NCBI GenBank assembly: GCA_023400055.1
Contig: JAEXFN010000009.1
Span: 48,244-112,243, forward strand
Source of the DNA: Bacillota bacterium
Lineage (GTDB): Bacteria > Bacillota > UBA4882 > UBA8346
Reading direction: 5' to 3'
Length of the DNA stretch: 64,000 nt
Shown: positions 8,305 to 17,728 of the stretch, piece by piece
How the letters are laid out: each line of letters begins with the position of its first letter
Position numbering within the stretch: position 1 is the stretch's first letter
Notes under the pieces: generated by a model
What the model was told of the DNA's origin: nothing
Seen by the model: only the letters and a program-made list of their open reading frames with translations
Database searches by the model: none
Made by a program: the position numbers and the translations under genes

Positions 8305-9234
8305 ATGAGTTCAATCAGCGATGTCGATCACGCGGCCTTTTTTCCGATAAAGATCGACCAAAATACGGCTCCCGACAACCGGGATTCCAGCGTTCAACCG
8401 GCCAACGCTTCCGCCGCGGAACGTTTGAATTTCGAGCGGGTATTGCAAGCGTTTCTGATGGATCAGGCAACGGCGGGGGACGCGCAAAGTAACAGCGGAG
8501 ATCCGCTGTTATCATTATTAATGCTGAATCAAAACGGCGGCAATGGACCGCAGGGAGCAGCTTCCACGCTCCAAGCCAGCTTGCTTGCACAATATTTGGG
8601 CCAGGGCGATGCCGCGTTAGCCAAATACGGGCTGACCGTAAACAATTTGCGGCAGTTATCCGGCGTGGGAGCGGTCGGGGAGGGCGCCGCGCAAAGCGCG
8701 GGTGGCATTTTCGATGGCACAAGCCTAGGAGTCAATCCGACCAAACGGGAAGTTATGGATTATATCGCGGCGCAATGCCGGATGATCGGGATCCCGCCTC
8801 AGCTGGGACTGGCCACCGCCGCCACCGAAAGCAGCATGACCCAGTTCGCCAAGGACGGGAGCGCCTATCGCGGCGTCAATTCCGACTCGGCCGATTGGGG
8901 CATCATGCAGATCAATGATAAAGCGTGGGGCGACGCCTTCGATCTGGATCGGCTCAAGTCGGACTGGCAATATAACGTCCGGGCCGGCTTGCAGATATTA
9001 AAGAACGAGTATGAGCTGGCCCTCAAGAACAACGAGGCCAATAAGGGCGGCAACAGCGCCGTCCAGAACCTGTCCCGGGCGGCTTATTCGGGCTATAACG
9101 CCGGGGGCAAGACCCAGTGGCGTTACCGCACGCCCATCGCCAGCGCGCCCCGGACCGAACCGTACGGCCCGTTGAGCAACGATGGCTACGACCTGCGGGA
9201 TCTGCGCTTCTGGCATTTTTACCAGCAGTTCTGA
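8305..9234 (+). CDS. Lytic transglycosylase (SLT domain) protein
   Basis: Peptidoglycan-cleaving lysozyme-like fold in the C-terminal half. Residues about 150-300 show the SLT pattern: catalytic Glu175 in TAATESS, WGIMQIN, NVRAGLQIL and SRAAYSGYNAGG. The N-terminal 140 residues are Gln/Asn/Ala/Ser-rich and low in conserved structure. There is no obvious signal peptide, so export by another route, or a role in spore or flagellar wall remodelling, is possible. ATG 8305 follows AGAGG. The 217-base gap upstream has an AT-rich stretch with GATCG/CGAT repeats reminiscent of array B but no clear period. Confidence 0.8.
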   Translation: MSSISDVDHAAFFPIKIDQNTAPDNRDSSVQPANASAAERLNFERVLQAFLMDQATAGDAQSNSGDPLLSLLMLNQNGGNGPQGAASTLQASLLAQYLGQGDAALAKYGLTVNNLRQLSGVGAVGEGAAQSAGGIFDGTSLGVNPTKREVMDYIAAQCRMIGIPPQLGLATAATESSMTQFAKDGSAYRGVNSDSADWGIMQINDKAWGDAFDLDRLKSDWQYNVRAGLQILKNEYELALKNNEANKGGNSAVQNLSRAAYSGYNAGGKTQWRYRTPIASAPRTEPYGPLSNDGYDLRDLRFWHFYQQF

Positions 9235-9293
9235 CGGGACTCATCGCGCGGCACGATTTCTATCATGAGACAGGGTTTGAGGCGCCGCTAAGT

Positions 9294-10118
9294 TCAAGGG
9301 CAAGAAATTTGCGGCAGGTATTTTTTAAGCGCTGCGGCCACACCATCTTCATCATTGGAAAGGGTTACGGCGGCGGCCGAAAGTTTCACCCGCTCCGGCG
9401 CATTGCCCATCGCAATGCCCAGACCCGCGAATTCCAGCATATCCAGATCATTATAGTTATCGCCGATGGCCATGATCTCGGAGCGACGGATCGCCAGTTT
9501 CCAGCGTAAAAATTCAATGGCCGAAGTTTTCGAGGCGCTTTGGGGCATGACCTCCAAATAGGTGGGTTTTGAAGGATAGATATTCAAAGCGCCGGAGAAT
9601 TGGGCTTGGAGCCTTTTTTCTAAGCGGTGAACGGCATCGGGGTCGGCCATATATAAAATTTTGTTCGGTCCGCTATTTTCTGCTGCCCAGCGCTGCAACA
9701 AATCCTCGCACTTCACGACACGCGGCGCAATATTTGTGATGGCGCTTTCTCCTTCCGTCCATGGATCGCTCTCCGCGATAAACCATTCGTCCCCCTGGTA
9801 GAGGCTCATATGTACGCCGCTCGCCCGCGCCATGTCATAGGCTTGTTTAACCTGCGCAAGCCCTATCGTTTGGTTGAATAAAATACCGGTTGCATGATCC
9901 ATCACTAAAGCGCCGCTGTAACAGATGATAGGTTGGCTGATATTCAGTTCCTGCTGCAAAAAACGGATTCCTTTCGGCATTCGCGCCGAAACCAAGATGA
10001 CGGGAGTTCCTTTTTCAGCGACCCGTTGCACCATCTCTTTGGTGCTTTGAGAGATTTGATGCTGGGAATTGAGCAATGTTCCATCGATATCCAAACAGAT
10101 CATCTTGAATTGCTCCAT
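9294..10118 (-). CDS. Cof-type HAD-IIB phosphatase
   Basis: Haloacid dehalogenase superfamily hydrolase, 274 residues, probably acting on sugar phosphates or flavin/pyridoxal phosphates in the cytoplasm. Motif I is LDIDGTLL at residues 9-16, motif II is VILVSAR, the cap lies between about 85 and 190, and motif IV is GDNYNDLDML near residue 230. The end VTLSNDEDGVAAAL is typical of Cof proteins. ATG 10118 is preceded by GGGAGGG. Single-gene unit on the minus strand. Confidence 0.92.
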   Translation of the reverse strand: MEQFKMICLDIDGTLLNSQHQISQSTKEMVQRVAEKGTPVILVSARMPKGIRFLQQELNISQPIICYSGALVMDHATGILFNQTIGLAQVKQAYDMARASGVHMSLYQGDEWFIAESDPWTEGESAITNIAPRVVKCEDLLQRWAAENSGPNKILYMADPDAVHRLEKRLQAQFSGALNIYPSKPTYLEVMPQSASKTSAIEFLRWKLAIRRSEIMAIGDNYNDLDMLEFAGLGIAMGNAPERVKLSAAAVTLSNDEDGVAAALKKYLPQISCP

Positions 10119-10275
10119 ATTTTTCCCTCCCGGCAGGATCTCAACGCCATATTAGCGAATTGCATAATTACCCATAAAGTATTGTATCATTGATAACCAT
10201 TATTTTGAAGCAATAACGCCAAACTTCACGGGGTAGAGTTACTGACCCGGAGGGGTTAAATCTTTATAAAAACAA

Positions 10276-10304
10276 TTGGGATTTGCTTTATGATAAAATA
10301 TAAT
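10276..10304 (+). promoter_or_regulatory. Sigma-A type promoter for the ABC exporter
   Basis: TTGGGA (10276-10281), 17-base spacer, TATAAT (10299-10304), 65 bases before the start codon. Confidence 0.65.
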
Positions 10305-10368
10305 CACATTGGAAAACATTATCCAACGGATGATGTTTTCTGGAGTTCAATCTTCTGGAGGCTTGGTA

Positions 10369-12117
10369 ATGTCGATTCTCAAAAAGTTTATGAGCTATTA
10401 TAAGCCGTACCGTGGTTTTTTTTACACCGATATGGCCTGCGCCCTGGTCCTGTCAGCGATCGATGTGGCGTTTCCCCAGATCTTATACTTTCTGACCCGC
10501 GATCTTTATACCCGCGGGGCGGCCGCGATCCTGAGCAAGCTGGGGTTGATCGGCGCGGTGCTGATCGTTATGTATCTGGTGCGCTTCGGCTGCCAGTACT
10601 ATATCACTTCCTGGGGGCATGTGATGGGCGCGCGCATGGAAAGCGACATGCGCCAGGATCTGTTCGACCATTATCAACGGCTTTCTTTTTCTTATTATGA
10701 TCGCAACAACACCGGCGAGATGATGTCCAAGCTGGTCTCCGACCTCTTTGACGTCTCCGAGCTGGCCCACCACGGGCCGGAGAACATCTTCATCTCGGCG
10801 CTGAAGATCTTCGGTTCCTTCGCCCTGCTGATGCTGATCAACGTCAAAATGACCCTGATTCTGTTCGTCATCACGCTGCTGATGGGGATCTTCAGTTTCC
10901 AGCAGAACCGCAAAATGCGATCGATCTTCATGGAGAACCGCCGCAAGATCGCCAAGGTCAACTCGCGGGTCCAGGACAGCCTCTCCGGCATCCGGGTGGT
11001 CAAGTCCTTCGCCAACGAGGAACTGGAACGCGAAAAATTCTGCAGCAGCAATCTAGAGTTCCTGGACACCAAGGAAGACAGCTATCGCATCATGGGGAGC
11101 TTCCAGGCGGGGAACGCTATGTTTCAGGGCCTGCTTTATACCACGGTCCTGGTGAGCGGGGGCTTTTTCATTGCCCAGGGCACGCTGCGGGTCACCGATT
11201 TGGCGGTCTACGCGTTGTATATCGGGATCTTTATGAACCCCATCGATGTGCTGATCAACTTCACCGAGCAGTTTCAGAAAGGCTATTCCGGGTTTAAACG
11301 TTTTCTGGAGGTGGTCAACACCGAGCCGGAGATCCTCGACAAGCCGGACGCCGTGGAGCTGACCGAGGCGAAAGGGGAGATCGTTTACCAGGATGTCTCC
11401 TTCCAATATGATGAAACCACGGAAGTCCTGAACCAGGTGAACCTGACCATTACCGCAGGGAAAACCGTGGCGCTGGTCGGTCCGTCCGGCGGCGGCAAGA
11501 CCACGCTCTGTTCGCTGTTGCCCCGTTTCTACGACGTCACCGGCGGAGCGGTACTCATCGACGGCCAGGATGTGCGGGACCTCACCCTGAAATCGCTGCG
11601 CCGCGCCATCGGCATTGTGCAGCAGGACGTGTACATGTTCGCGGGCACGGCGCGCGAGAATATCGCCTACGGCAAGCCCGACGCCAGCGCCGCCGAGATC
11701 ATCGAGGCGGCCAAGAATGCCAACATCCACGACTTCATCATGAGCCTCCCGGACGGTTACGACAGTTATGTCGGCGAGCGCGGCACGCGCCTGTCCGGCG
11801 GCCAGAAGCAACGGCTGGCCATCGCCCGGGTCTTTTTGAAGAACCCGCGGATCCTGATCCTGGATGAAGCCACTTCGGCCCTGGATAACGAGAGCGAGCG
11901 TTATATCCAGGCCTCGCTGGAACGGCTGGCGCGCGGCCGCACCACCATCGTGGTCGCCCACCGGCTCAGCACCATCCGCAACGCCGACGAGATCGTCGTC
12001 ATCAACCATGGCGGCATCGCCGAGCGCGGCAACCATGAGGAATTGCTCGGCCGGAACGGCCTGTACGCCAAGTATTACAACATGCAGTTTGAGGGGTTGG
12101 AAGAATTGGCTGAGTAG
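10369..12117 (+). CDS. ABC transporter, fused permease/ATPase (exporter)
   Basis: Half-size ABC exporter of the MsbA/multidrug type, 582 residues, acting as a homodimer or with a partner elsewhere. Six transmembrane helices fill residues about 15-310; the ATPase domain follows with Walker A GPSGGGKTT, signature LSGGQKQR, Walker B ILILDEATSALD and the switch His in VAHRLSTI. Substrate unknown. ATG 10369 is chosen for its GGAGG seven bases upstream; an upstream in-frame stretch has no Shine-Dalgarno sequence. Single gene with its own promoter and terminator. Confidence 0.92.
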   Translation: MSILKKFMSYYKPYRGFFYTDMACALVLSAIDVAFPQILYFLTRDLYTRGAAAILSKLGLIGAVLIVMYLVRFGCQYYITSWGHVMGARMESDMRQDLFDHYQRLSFSYYDRNNTGEMMSKLVSDLFDVSELAHHGPENIFISALKIFGSFALLMLINVKMTLILFVITLLMGIFSFQQNRKMRSIFMENRRKIAKVNSRVQDSLSGIRVVKSFANEELEREKFCSSNLEFLDTKEDSYRIMGSFQAGNAMFQGLLYTTVLVSGGFFIAQGTLRVTDLAVYALYIGIFMNPIDVLINFTEQFQKGYSGFKRFLEVVNTEPEILDKPDAVELTEAKGEIVYQDVSFQYDETTEVLNQVNLTITAGKTVALVGPSGGGKTTLCSLLPRFYDVTGGAVLIDGQDVRDLTLKSLRRAIGIVQQDVYMFAGTARENIAYGKPDASAAEIIEAAKNANIHDFIMSLPDGYDSYVGERGTRLSGGQKQRLAIARVFLKNPRILILDEATSALDNESERYIQASLERLARGRTTIVVAHRLSTIRNADEIVVINHGGIAERGNHEELLGRNGLYAKYYNMQFEGLEELAE

Positions 12118-12165
12118 CGCCGGACTGTTTATCGTCGGGCCGCGCTCTGAACCGATATACCTTGA

Positions 12166-12192
12166 AAAAACTTCGTTTGATACGGAGTTTTT
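12166..12192 (+). terminator. Rho-independent terminator after the ABC exporter
   Basis: AAAAACTTCG pairs with CGGAGTTTTT (one mismatch) around a 7-base loop and ends in a T run. Confidence 0.75.
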
Positions 12193-12217
12193 CTATATTC
12201 CATTTTGGTTAAAGCCC

Positions 12218-12248
12218 TTGCCTTGGAGTGGGCTATAAGCGGTATGAT
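12218..12248 (+). promoter_or_regulatory. MerR-type promoter and operator for the MFS gene
   Basis: TTGCCT and TATGAT are separated by 19 bases. The spacer contains CTTGGAGT-GG-GCTATAAG (12222-12239), matching 16 of 18 bases of the operator at 6057-6074. The shared dyad and spacing suggest control by the MerR protein at 6264. Confidence 0.65.
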
Positions 12249-12285
12249 TAAATGTAAAATACCATGAAACATAAAGGAGTTCCGG

Positions 12286-13491
12286 ATGCCGCTCCAGAAC
12301 CATGAGGTTCCCCCATCCAAGCCCGCCTTGAATCACGGCTTGGTTTTAGTGATGGCGGTGACCTGCGCAATTACCTTGGCCAATTTATATTACATCCAGC
12401 CGCTCTTGGGAGAGATCGCCGCGACTTTTCGGGTGACCCAGGTAAGCGTGGGCTTTGTGGCGATGCTCACCCAAATCGGGTACGCCTTGGGCATGCTGTG
12501 CATTCTGCCCCTGGCGGATATCCGCGAGAAACGTTCCCTGATCATCGTCATGCTGCTCTGCGCGGCCTGTTCCCTGACGGTGATGTTTTTCGCGCCCAAT
12601 ATCCGCGTGGTTTCATTGGCCGCGTTTGCCATCGGCTTTACTTCGGTGGTGCCGCAGTTGATCGTCCCGCTCGCGGCGCAGCTGGCCGACCCCAAGGAAC
12701 GGGGCAAGACCATCGGAACGGTCATGAGCGGCGCCTTGATCGGGATCTTGCTGTCGCGAACTTTCAGCGGTCTGATCGGGGAATATTGGGGCTGGCGCAA
12801 CGTCTATCTGATCGCGGCGGGATTAATGCTCCTTCTCGCTGTCTCTTTGCGGAGGTTGCTCCCCTTGTGCCCGTCATTCTCGGCGCTGCGGTACGGGGAG
12901 TTGTTTCGCTCCATGGCAAAGCTGATCCAGACCCAGCCGGTGCTGAGGGAAGCCTCGCTCAACGGTGCGATGATCTTTGGCGCGTTCAGCGCCTTCTGGA
13001 CCACGCTGGTCTTTCTATTGGCGAGTCCCCATTATCAGTTGGGTGCGGATGCCGCCGGACTGTTCGGATTGGTCGGAGTGACCGGAGCCGCGGCCGCCCC
13101 GATTGTGGGCCGGATCGCCGACCGCCGCAGCCCCCGATTTACGGTGGGCATCAGCATCGTGATCATTGCAGTGGCCTATCTATGTTTTTGGCTGTTTGGA
13201 TTCAAACTTTGGGGATTAATCAGCGGAGTCATCCTGCTCGATCTGGGGGTGCAGTCCGGCCAGGTCTCCAACCAGTCCCGGGTGTACGCGCTGGATGAAG
13301 CGGCCCGAAACCGGCTCAACACCGTCTACATGGTTTCGTACTTCATCGGGGGAGCGCTCGGCTCCTTCCTGGGCTCATACAACTATGCCCATTTCGGCTG
13401 GCCGGGGGTGTGCGCTCTGGGGCTCTTGACCCAGGTTATCGCGATTATCGTGCATCGCCAGAACAGGACGGTCCCAGTGCCATCCCACTGA
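12286..13491 (+). CDS. MFS transporter (drug/metabolite efflux type)
   Basis: Major facilitator with about 12 hydrophobic helices in 401 residues, inner membrane. The helix 2-3 loop reads QIGYALGMLCILPLADIREK, the family's conserved G-x-x-x-G-P-L-x-D-x-R/K motif in variant form. It resembles the YnfM/YgaY-like proton-driven exporters; substrate unknown. AAAGGAG precedes the ATG. A MerR-type operator in its promoter suggests induction along with the reductase genes at 4-6 kb, consistent with a response to a toxic carbonyl or drug. It ends 17 bases before a strong bidirectional terminator. Confidence 0.85.
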   Translation: MPLQNHEVPPSKPALNHGLVLVMAVTCAITLANLYYIQPLLGEIAATFRVTQVSVGFVAMLTQIGYALGMLCILPLADIREKRSLIIVMLLCAACSLTVMFFAPNIRVVSLAAFAIGFTSVVPQLIVPLAAQLADPKERGKTIGTVMSGALIGILLSRTFSGLIGEYWGWRNVYLIAAGLMLLLAVSLRRLLPLCPSFSALRYGELFRSMAKLIQTQPVLREASLNGAMIFGAFSAFWTTLVFLLASPHYQLGADAAGLFGLVGVTGAAAAPIVGRIADRRSPRFTVGISIVIIAVAYLCFWLFGFKLWGLISGVILLDLGVQSGQVSNQSRVYALDEAARNRLNTVYMVSYFIGGALGSFLGSYNYAHFGWPGVCALGLLTQVIAIIVHRQNRTVPVPSH

Positions 13492-13508
13492 AACTTGTTA
13501 AGATTAAC

Positions 13509-13550
13509 AAAAAGCAACCCCCGATCACTGCTGGTCGGGGGTTGCTTTTT
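13509..13550. terminator. Bidirectional terminator between the MFS and nitroreductase genes
   Basis: AAAAAGCAACCCCCGATC pairs with GGTCGGGGGTTGCTTTTT around a 6-base loop; A and T runs flank it, so it can serve both convergent genes. Confidence 0.9.
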
Positions 13551-13560
13551 AATCATTGCC

Positions 13561-14124
13561 TCAGCGAATGAAGGTCACGGTTCCTTCTTTGCGGGGCGGA
13601 GCCGCCGGAGCGGGTCCGGCGTTGTAGCCCAGGGCCGCCGAACCGTAGATCCGGTAGCCGTCGGGAATGCCCAATTCTTTTTGCAGGGCTCGGCCGGCGT
13701 CGGATTGGAATAAGTTCCGCAAGGAATGAATCCAGACCGAACCGATGCCCAGGGCGTGGGCCGCCAGGAAGATGTTGCCCAGCGCCAGGCTGGCGTCGGG
13801 CTCGGGGGCAATGGCGTTTTTCTCATCGGCCGAAACGATGATCAAGGTTGGCGCGTGATGAAACGGGCTGAAGTTTTCGGCTTTGGCCCGGGCCGCCAAG
13901 GCGGGGTCACCCGAGTTCAAGAAGATTTGCTGCAGAATCTGATTGATCTTGCCCAACAGCGCTTGGTTTTGCACCACCGAGAAATGCCAGAGCTGTTCGT
14001 TGCGGGCGCTGGGAGCAAACCGGCCGGCTTCGAGGATCTTTTGCAACTCATCCTCCTTTAACTGCTCCGGCTTGAACGTGCGGACGCTGCGTCGTTCTAA
14101 GATGGCTTTCAAAGTTTCACTCAT
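13561..14124 (-). CDS. Nitroreductase family FMN oxidoreductase
   Basis: FMN-dependent NAD(P)H oxidoreductase, 187 residues. The start ILERRSVRTF and the segment GRFAPSARNEQLWHF are the usual FMN-contacting parts; ALGIGSVWIHSL and LGYNAGPAP complete the fold. The substrate is unknown; such proteins reduce nitro compounds, quinones or flavin. ATG 14124 has GGAGG about seven bases upstream. Stands alone, convergent with the MFS gene. The 376 bases upstream to 14500 hold a terminator and otherwise nothing I recognise. Confidence 0.88.
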   Translation of the reverse strand: MSETLKAILERRSVRTFKPEQLKEDELQKILEAGRFAPSARNEQLWHFSVVQNQALLGKINQILQQIFLNSGDPALAARAKAENFSPFHHAPTLIIVSADEKNAIAPEPDASLALGNIFLAAHALGIGSVWIHSLRNLFQSDAGRALQKELGIPDGYRIYGSAALGYNAGPAPAAPPRKEGTVTFIR

Positions 14125-14438
14125 GGTTTTGGCCTCCTAATTTATTCTCGATGACGACCCGGTGAATCCTGGTTCGACCGGACCGTCACGATAACCGGAT
14201 ATGGTTCTTGTGTCGGATAAACCATTGAATCCCCAAAATTCTATCCAATATTCCATTGCAATAGGGGCGGAATGACTCGCCAGGCCAACAAGCAAGGGAA
14301 ACCATCGGACTTTATTACTTATTTTGGATAAATACAGTGTATTCCTATGGGATATTCTTGTCAATGGATTTTGTAAACGAGCGATATGGATTGGTTGAGA
14401 TCCCCCCGTGAATTGGTTTTAAGCCGAAAGAAACTCAT

Positions 14439-14478
14439 AAAAAAGGCCGTCCTAAGAAAACTCTAAAGACGGCCTCTT
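14439..14478 (-). terminator. Terminator of the pectinesterase gene
   Basis: On the minus strand GAGGCCGTCTTTAG pairs with CTAAGGACGGCC (one bulge) and is followed by a T run of six. Confidence 0.85.
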
Positions 14479-14500
14479 CAAACAGCACTGTAATGCGCCG

Positions 14501-16441
14501 TTAATACGGCATCTTTGGCGCAAAGCCGAGGATCTTCTCGGGCGAACTATAATTGGCCTGATATTCGGCATCGGTCAAGAATCTCCTGGTCGCGGTCTCG
14601 GCAGCGATCGCGCCTTCGCCGCTGTTGCGGTACTCCCGGAAGAACTGTTTGGCCGCGGTATTGACATTGTCCCAATCGGCCCAGCCGTCGGCGTTGATCT
14701 GGGCATGCAGCCGCGAGGCGATGAAGACCACCTTGGCCTGGTTGGTCCCGCCGTCGCTGCCGCCGGTCCAGGCGCCGCGGCCCAGATAGATATTCTTAGC
14801 GGCCATCGCCGGGTCGACGGTCAGCAGGCAATCTTTAAAGACATAGCCGTTGTTGAAGCCGGCGCCCTTGGTATCGGACGGGGCCGCCGCGGTGATGTAG
14901 CCGCCTTCTTTATAGAATAAGGAATGGATGTGGCAATTGGCGAACAACGCCGTGGCGCCGCCACAGATGAAATCGACTTCGCCCTCGATATAGCAGTCTT
15001 CGAAATATAATCTTCCCGATCGCAGATACAGCGTATCCTGCTCGCCGAGGAAGATACAGTTCTTCAAATAGCCTTGCTGGACATTCTTGGTGGCCAGGGC
15101 GATGGAGCGCCGCTCGACATTGTCCCAGGTGCGGTTCCATTCCGCCCCTTTGTTATAGAAAGTGATGTTTTCGGCCGTAAAATAGCCGGCTTCGGCCAGG
15201 TTCACCTCGACCAGCAGGTTGCCGTCGATATTGCCGTAATCGGCTTCGTAACCGTAGATGATGGTGTTGACGGGGCTTTCGCCAATCAGGCTGAGGTTGG
15301 GTTTGGTGATTTTAAGTTTTTCGTGATAGAGCCCGGGTTTGACATAGATGACTGCGCCCGGTTTGACGGCCTCGATGGCCGCGGCGATGGTCCGGTAAGC
15401 TCCGCCGGCTCCGGTCGGGTCGACGACTGCGGCGGCAATCTGCGCCAGATTGGCCGGCAGTTGGGGATGGACGGTCACTTTTTGGGCGGCATTTTTGCTG
15501 TAGGGAAGTTTCGCCAGATCGATAGTGCCGTCCTTGATAAAGGAGGGATCGACGTAATTGGGATCCTGGCTGCTGGCGTCGGCGGCCGTCAGATTGATGC
15601 CGGCCGGTTTTTGGACCGGCTTTTTGCTGGCCGGGTCGGGATCGTTCACCAGCACCGGCTTGGCCTGGAGATCCCAGCCGACGATTTGGCTCAGGTCGGC
15701 CAGGCTCTTGGCGCTGACATCCTCGTTTTTGATCAAGAGCAGATAGGCGTAACGGCCGAGGCCGTTGGTGCTGCCGTCGTTCTCGCCGAACTGCAGGAAG
15801 TCCCCAGCGCCGTTTTTCTTTTCAAAATTAGCGGTCTGATGGCGCTGTTTGCCGTCGATAAAAGCGGTGGCCGTCATCGCTTTGCCGTCCGGCGCCAGGT
15901 CGAAGACCAGCCGGAAATCGTGCCAGTCCGCGACGATGTTATCGGGATTCAGGCCGGTCTGGCCGGTGCTGCCCTTAATCTGATTGCTGGCGTTGTGGCG
16001 TAACACCGATTGATACTCGCCCCGCTGCCACATGGCCCACAGGATCCCGTAGGGCGTTCCCCGGTCCGGGACCACGGCCCCTTTGGCCTTGAAGATCAGG
16101 GTGAGTTTGGTTTCGGTCCCGGCGAGCGGAATGGTTAAGCCATCATTCTGCGCATCCAAAGTATTCAGTTTTAAAATCTTGTGGCCGGCCGTATCGCTGA
16201 CCAGTGAAAAGTGGCTGTTGAAAGTGGCGGTCGTTTGAAACCCGTTGGCCTCGACGTCCGCCTTGGCATCGTTGGCGTTCTTCAGGCCCGGAATGTACAG
16301 CGTGTAATTGGCCGGCAAGCTTACGGTTGCGGCCTGCTCCGCCGCCAGCGCCGCCCGATCCCCCGGTCCGCCCAGCGGAGTGAGCGAAACCCCGAATGCC
16401 AGCAGGGTTGCAAGAATCGCTGAAATCAGTTTCGAATTCAT
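14501..16441 (-). CDS. Secreted pectinesterase
   Basis: Demethylates pectin outside the cytoplasm. Product 646 residues. A signal peptide (MNSKLISAILATLLAFGVSL, cleavage near ALAAEQ) is followed by a region to about residue 290 that looks like a beta-sandwich carbohydrate-binding or laminin-G-like domain, a linker rich in Pro/Ala/Asp, then a right-handed beta helix. The active site is visible as GEQDTLY and EVDFICGGATALF (catalytic Asp pair). The usual LGRPW arginine motif reads LGRGAW. ATG 16441 is chosen because it starts the signal peptide; GAGGTG lies 12 bases upstream. Single gene; suggests growth on plant polymer. Confidence 0.9.
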   Translation of the reverse strand: MNSKLISAILATLLAFGVSLTPLGGPGDRAALAAEQAATVSLPANYTLYIPGLKNANDAKADVEANGFQTTATFNSHFSLVSDTAGHKILKLNTLDAQNDGLTIPLAGTETKLTLIFKAKGAVVPDRGTPYGILWAMWQRGEYQSVLRHNASNQIKGSTGQTGLNPDNIVADWHDFRLVFDLAPDGKAMTATAFIDGKQRHQTANFEKKNGAGDFLQFGENDGSTNGLGRYAYLLLIKNEDVSAKSLADLSQIVGWDLQAKPVLVNDPDPASKKPVQKPAGINLTAADASSQDPNYVDPSFIKDGTIDLAKLPYSKNAAQKVTVHPQLPANLAQIAAAVVDPTGAGGAYRTIAAAIEAVKPGAVIYVKPGLYHEKLKITKPNLSLIGESPVNTIIYGYEADYGNIDGNLLVEVNLAEAGYFTAENITFYNKGAEWNRTWDNVERRSIALATKNVQQGYLKNCIFLGEQDTLYLRSGRLYFEDCYIEGEVDFICGGATALFANCHIHSLFYKEGGYITAAAPSDTKGAGFNNGYVFKDCLLTVDPAMAAKNIYLGRGAWTGGSDGGTNQAKVVFIASRLHAQINADGWADWDNVNTAAKQFFREYRNSGEGAIAAETATRRFLTDAEYQANYSSPEKILGFAPKMPY

Positions 16442-16583
16442 GATTTGCCATTTCACCTCTTCCCGATAATGTAATCCAGACACTGGATTACCATTTATTT
16501 TCAATTCGGAGGGCGGAGAATCCTGGCAACCGCGCAATCTCAGCAAAAAATGCGCGAATCGCAATTCTTGCAATGTTCATAAC

Positions 16584-16631
16584 GAAAAGCCCCGTGATAC
16601 TCCGAGTTTGCGGCTTATCACCGGGCTTTTC
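16584..16631 (-). terminator. Terminator after the LysM gene
   Basis: GAAAAGCCC-GTGATA pairs with TATCACCGGGCTTTTC across a 16-base loop, with terminal A/T runs. Confidence 0.75.
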
Positions 16632-16674
16632 AAGCGAGCGGCGAGAGGAATTTTTGGCACTGCTCTAGCAGCGA

Positions 16675-17487
16675 TCATCCGCCGGGCTGGCATGAAACCA
16701 GATCGCCCTGGAGCAACGCTGCGCCTTGGCTGCCGGTACTGCTGTTCAACGGCAGGATTGCGGCGCTGTCGCCGACGATCGGCGGGTAAGCGGTGATGGT
16801 GGTGCCGGCCCAGGTGATCAATTGGTTTCCGTAGGCCGAGGAGGCCAGCCGGATGGCGACGGTCTGCCGGGGCGTGGCGGGATCATCGGTGATCAGATTT
16901 AAAACCCCCGCATAGGCGTCGTAATTGCCGAAGGCCGACGGATTGGGCAGGGGAGAGGCGACGATCGTATAGGCGCGGGTGCTCATGGCCACTTGGCGGA
17001 CGGTGACCGAGCCGATGGGAATGTCGGCGTCCGCGGGGAGCGCCGTCAGGACCGGCCGGAGCAACGAACAGAGCGGTGTGGTAATGAGGGCGGGGGTTGG
17101 GGGCGTCGCTCCCGGCCCCGGAATGCAAATCGTCTGGCCCACGGCCAGACGGTCCGGGTTAACGCCGGGATTGGCCGTAATGAGCGCTTGAGCGGTGACT
17201 CCGAAACGGGCCGCCAGCGCATAAAAGGTATCGCCGGCCTTTACCCGATAGCCGGTGCCGCCGAGGCAGGCGCCCGGAGCCGGCGCCGGAGCGGCGGAAG
17301 GAATGCAAATCAGCTGGCCCACCCGGAGCACATTGGGATTGATTCCCGGATTCAAATCAGTGATGGCCGCCACGGTCGTCCCCAGCCGTTGGGCGATGCC
17401 GTACAACGTGTCGCCGGTCTTGACGGTATAAGCGGTCGAACCGGAGGGGCAGGGCGGATCGTTCGGATTGTGATTGTAAACCGACAT
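16675..17487 (-). CDS. Two-LysM-domain protein
   Basis: Probable cell-wall or spore-coat binding protein, 270 residues. Two LysM domains are clear: residues about 18-62 (YTVKTGDTLYGIAQRLGTT, GQLICIP) and 78-122 (YRVKAGDTFYALAARFGVT, GQTICIP), joined by an Ala/Pro linker. The C-terminal 140 residues have no catalytic motif that I recognise. There is no signal peptide, which is common for LysM spore-coat proteins (SafA-like). The start at 17487 is preceded by GAGGAAG about 11 bases away; a much longer in-frame extension would overlap the divergent kinase gene and is rejected. Confidence 0.85.
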   Translation of the reverse strand: MSVYNHNPNDPPCPSGSTAYTVKTGDTLYGIAQRLGTTVAAITDLNPGINPNVLRVGQLICIPSAAPAPAPGACLGGTGYRVKAGDTFYALAARFGVTAQALITANPGVNPDRLAVGQTICIPGPGATPPTPALITTPLCSLLRPVLTALPADADIPIGSVTVRQVAMSTRAYTIVASPLPNPSAFGNYDAYAGVLNLITDDPATPRQTVAIRLASSAYGNQLITWAGTTITAYPPIVGDSAAILPLNSSTGSQGAALLQGDLVSCQPGG

Positions 17488-17728
17488 CGGGATGCACTTC
17501 CTCGTCTGGATTGGTTCCGGAATTCGGCGTTCAACTCCGCGAAGACCGTAAAGCAGCGCCGTTTCATACCTTGGCCGCCGGAGGAGTCGCGGAGTTATCG
17601 CAATAGTATATGAAAAAAGAATAGCGGCAGTTAAAGAACGAGAGGATAATTTGAAGAAATGTTGAATAGTTTTGATCAAAAATTTATATTTTGTTGTCAC
17701 AAGATTCTGGCGCGGGGTGAGCGATGAA

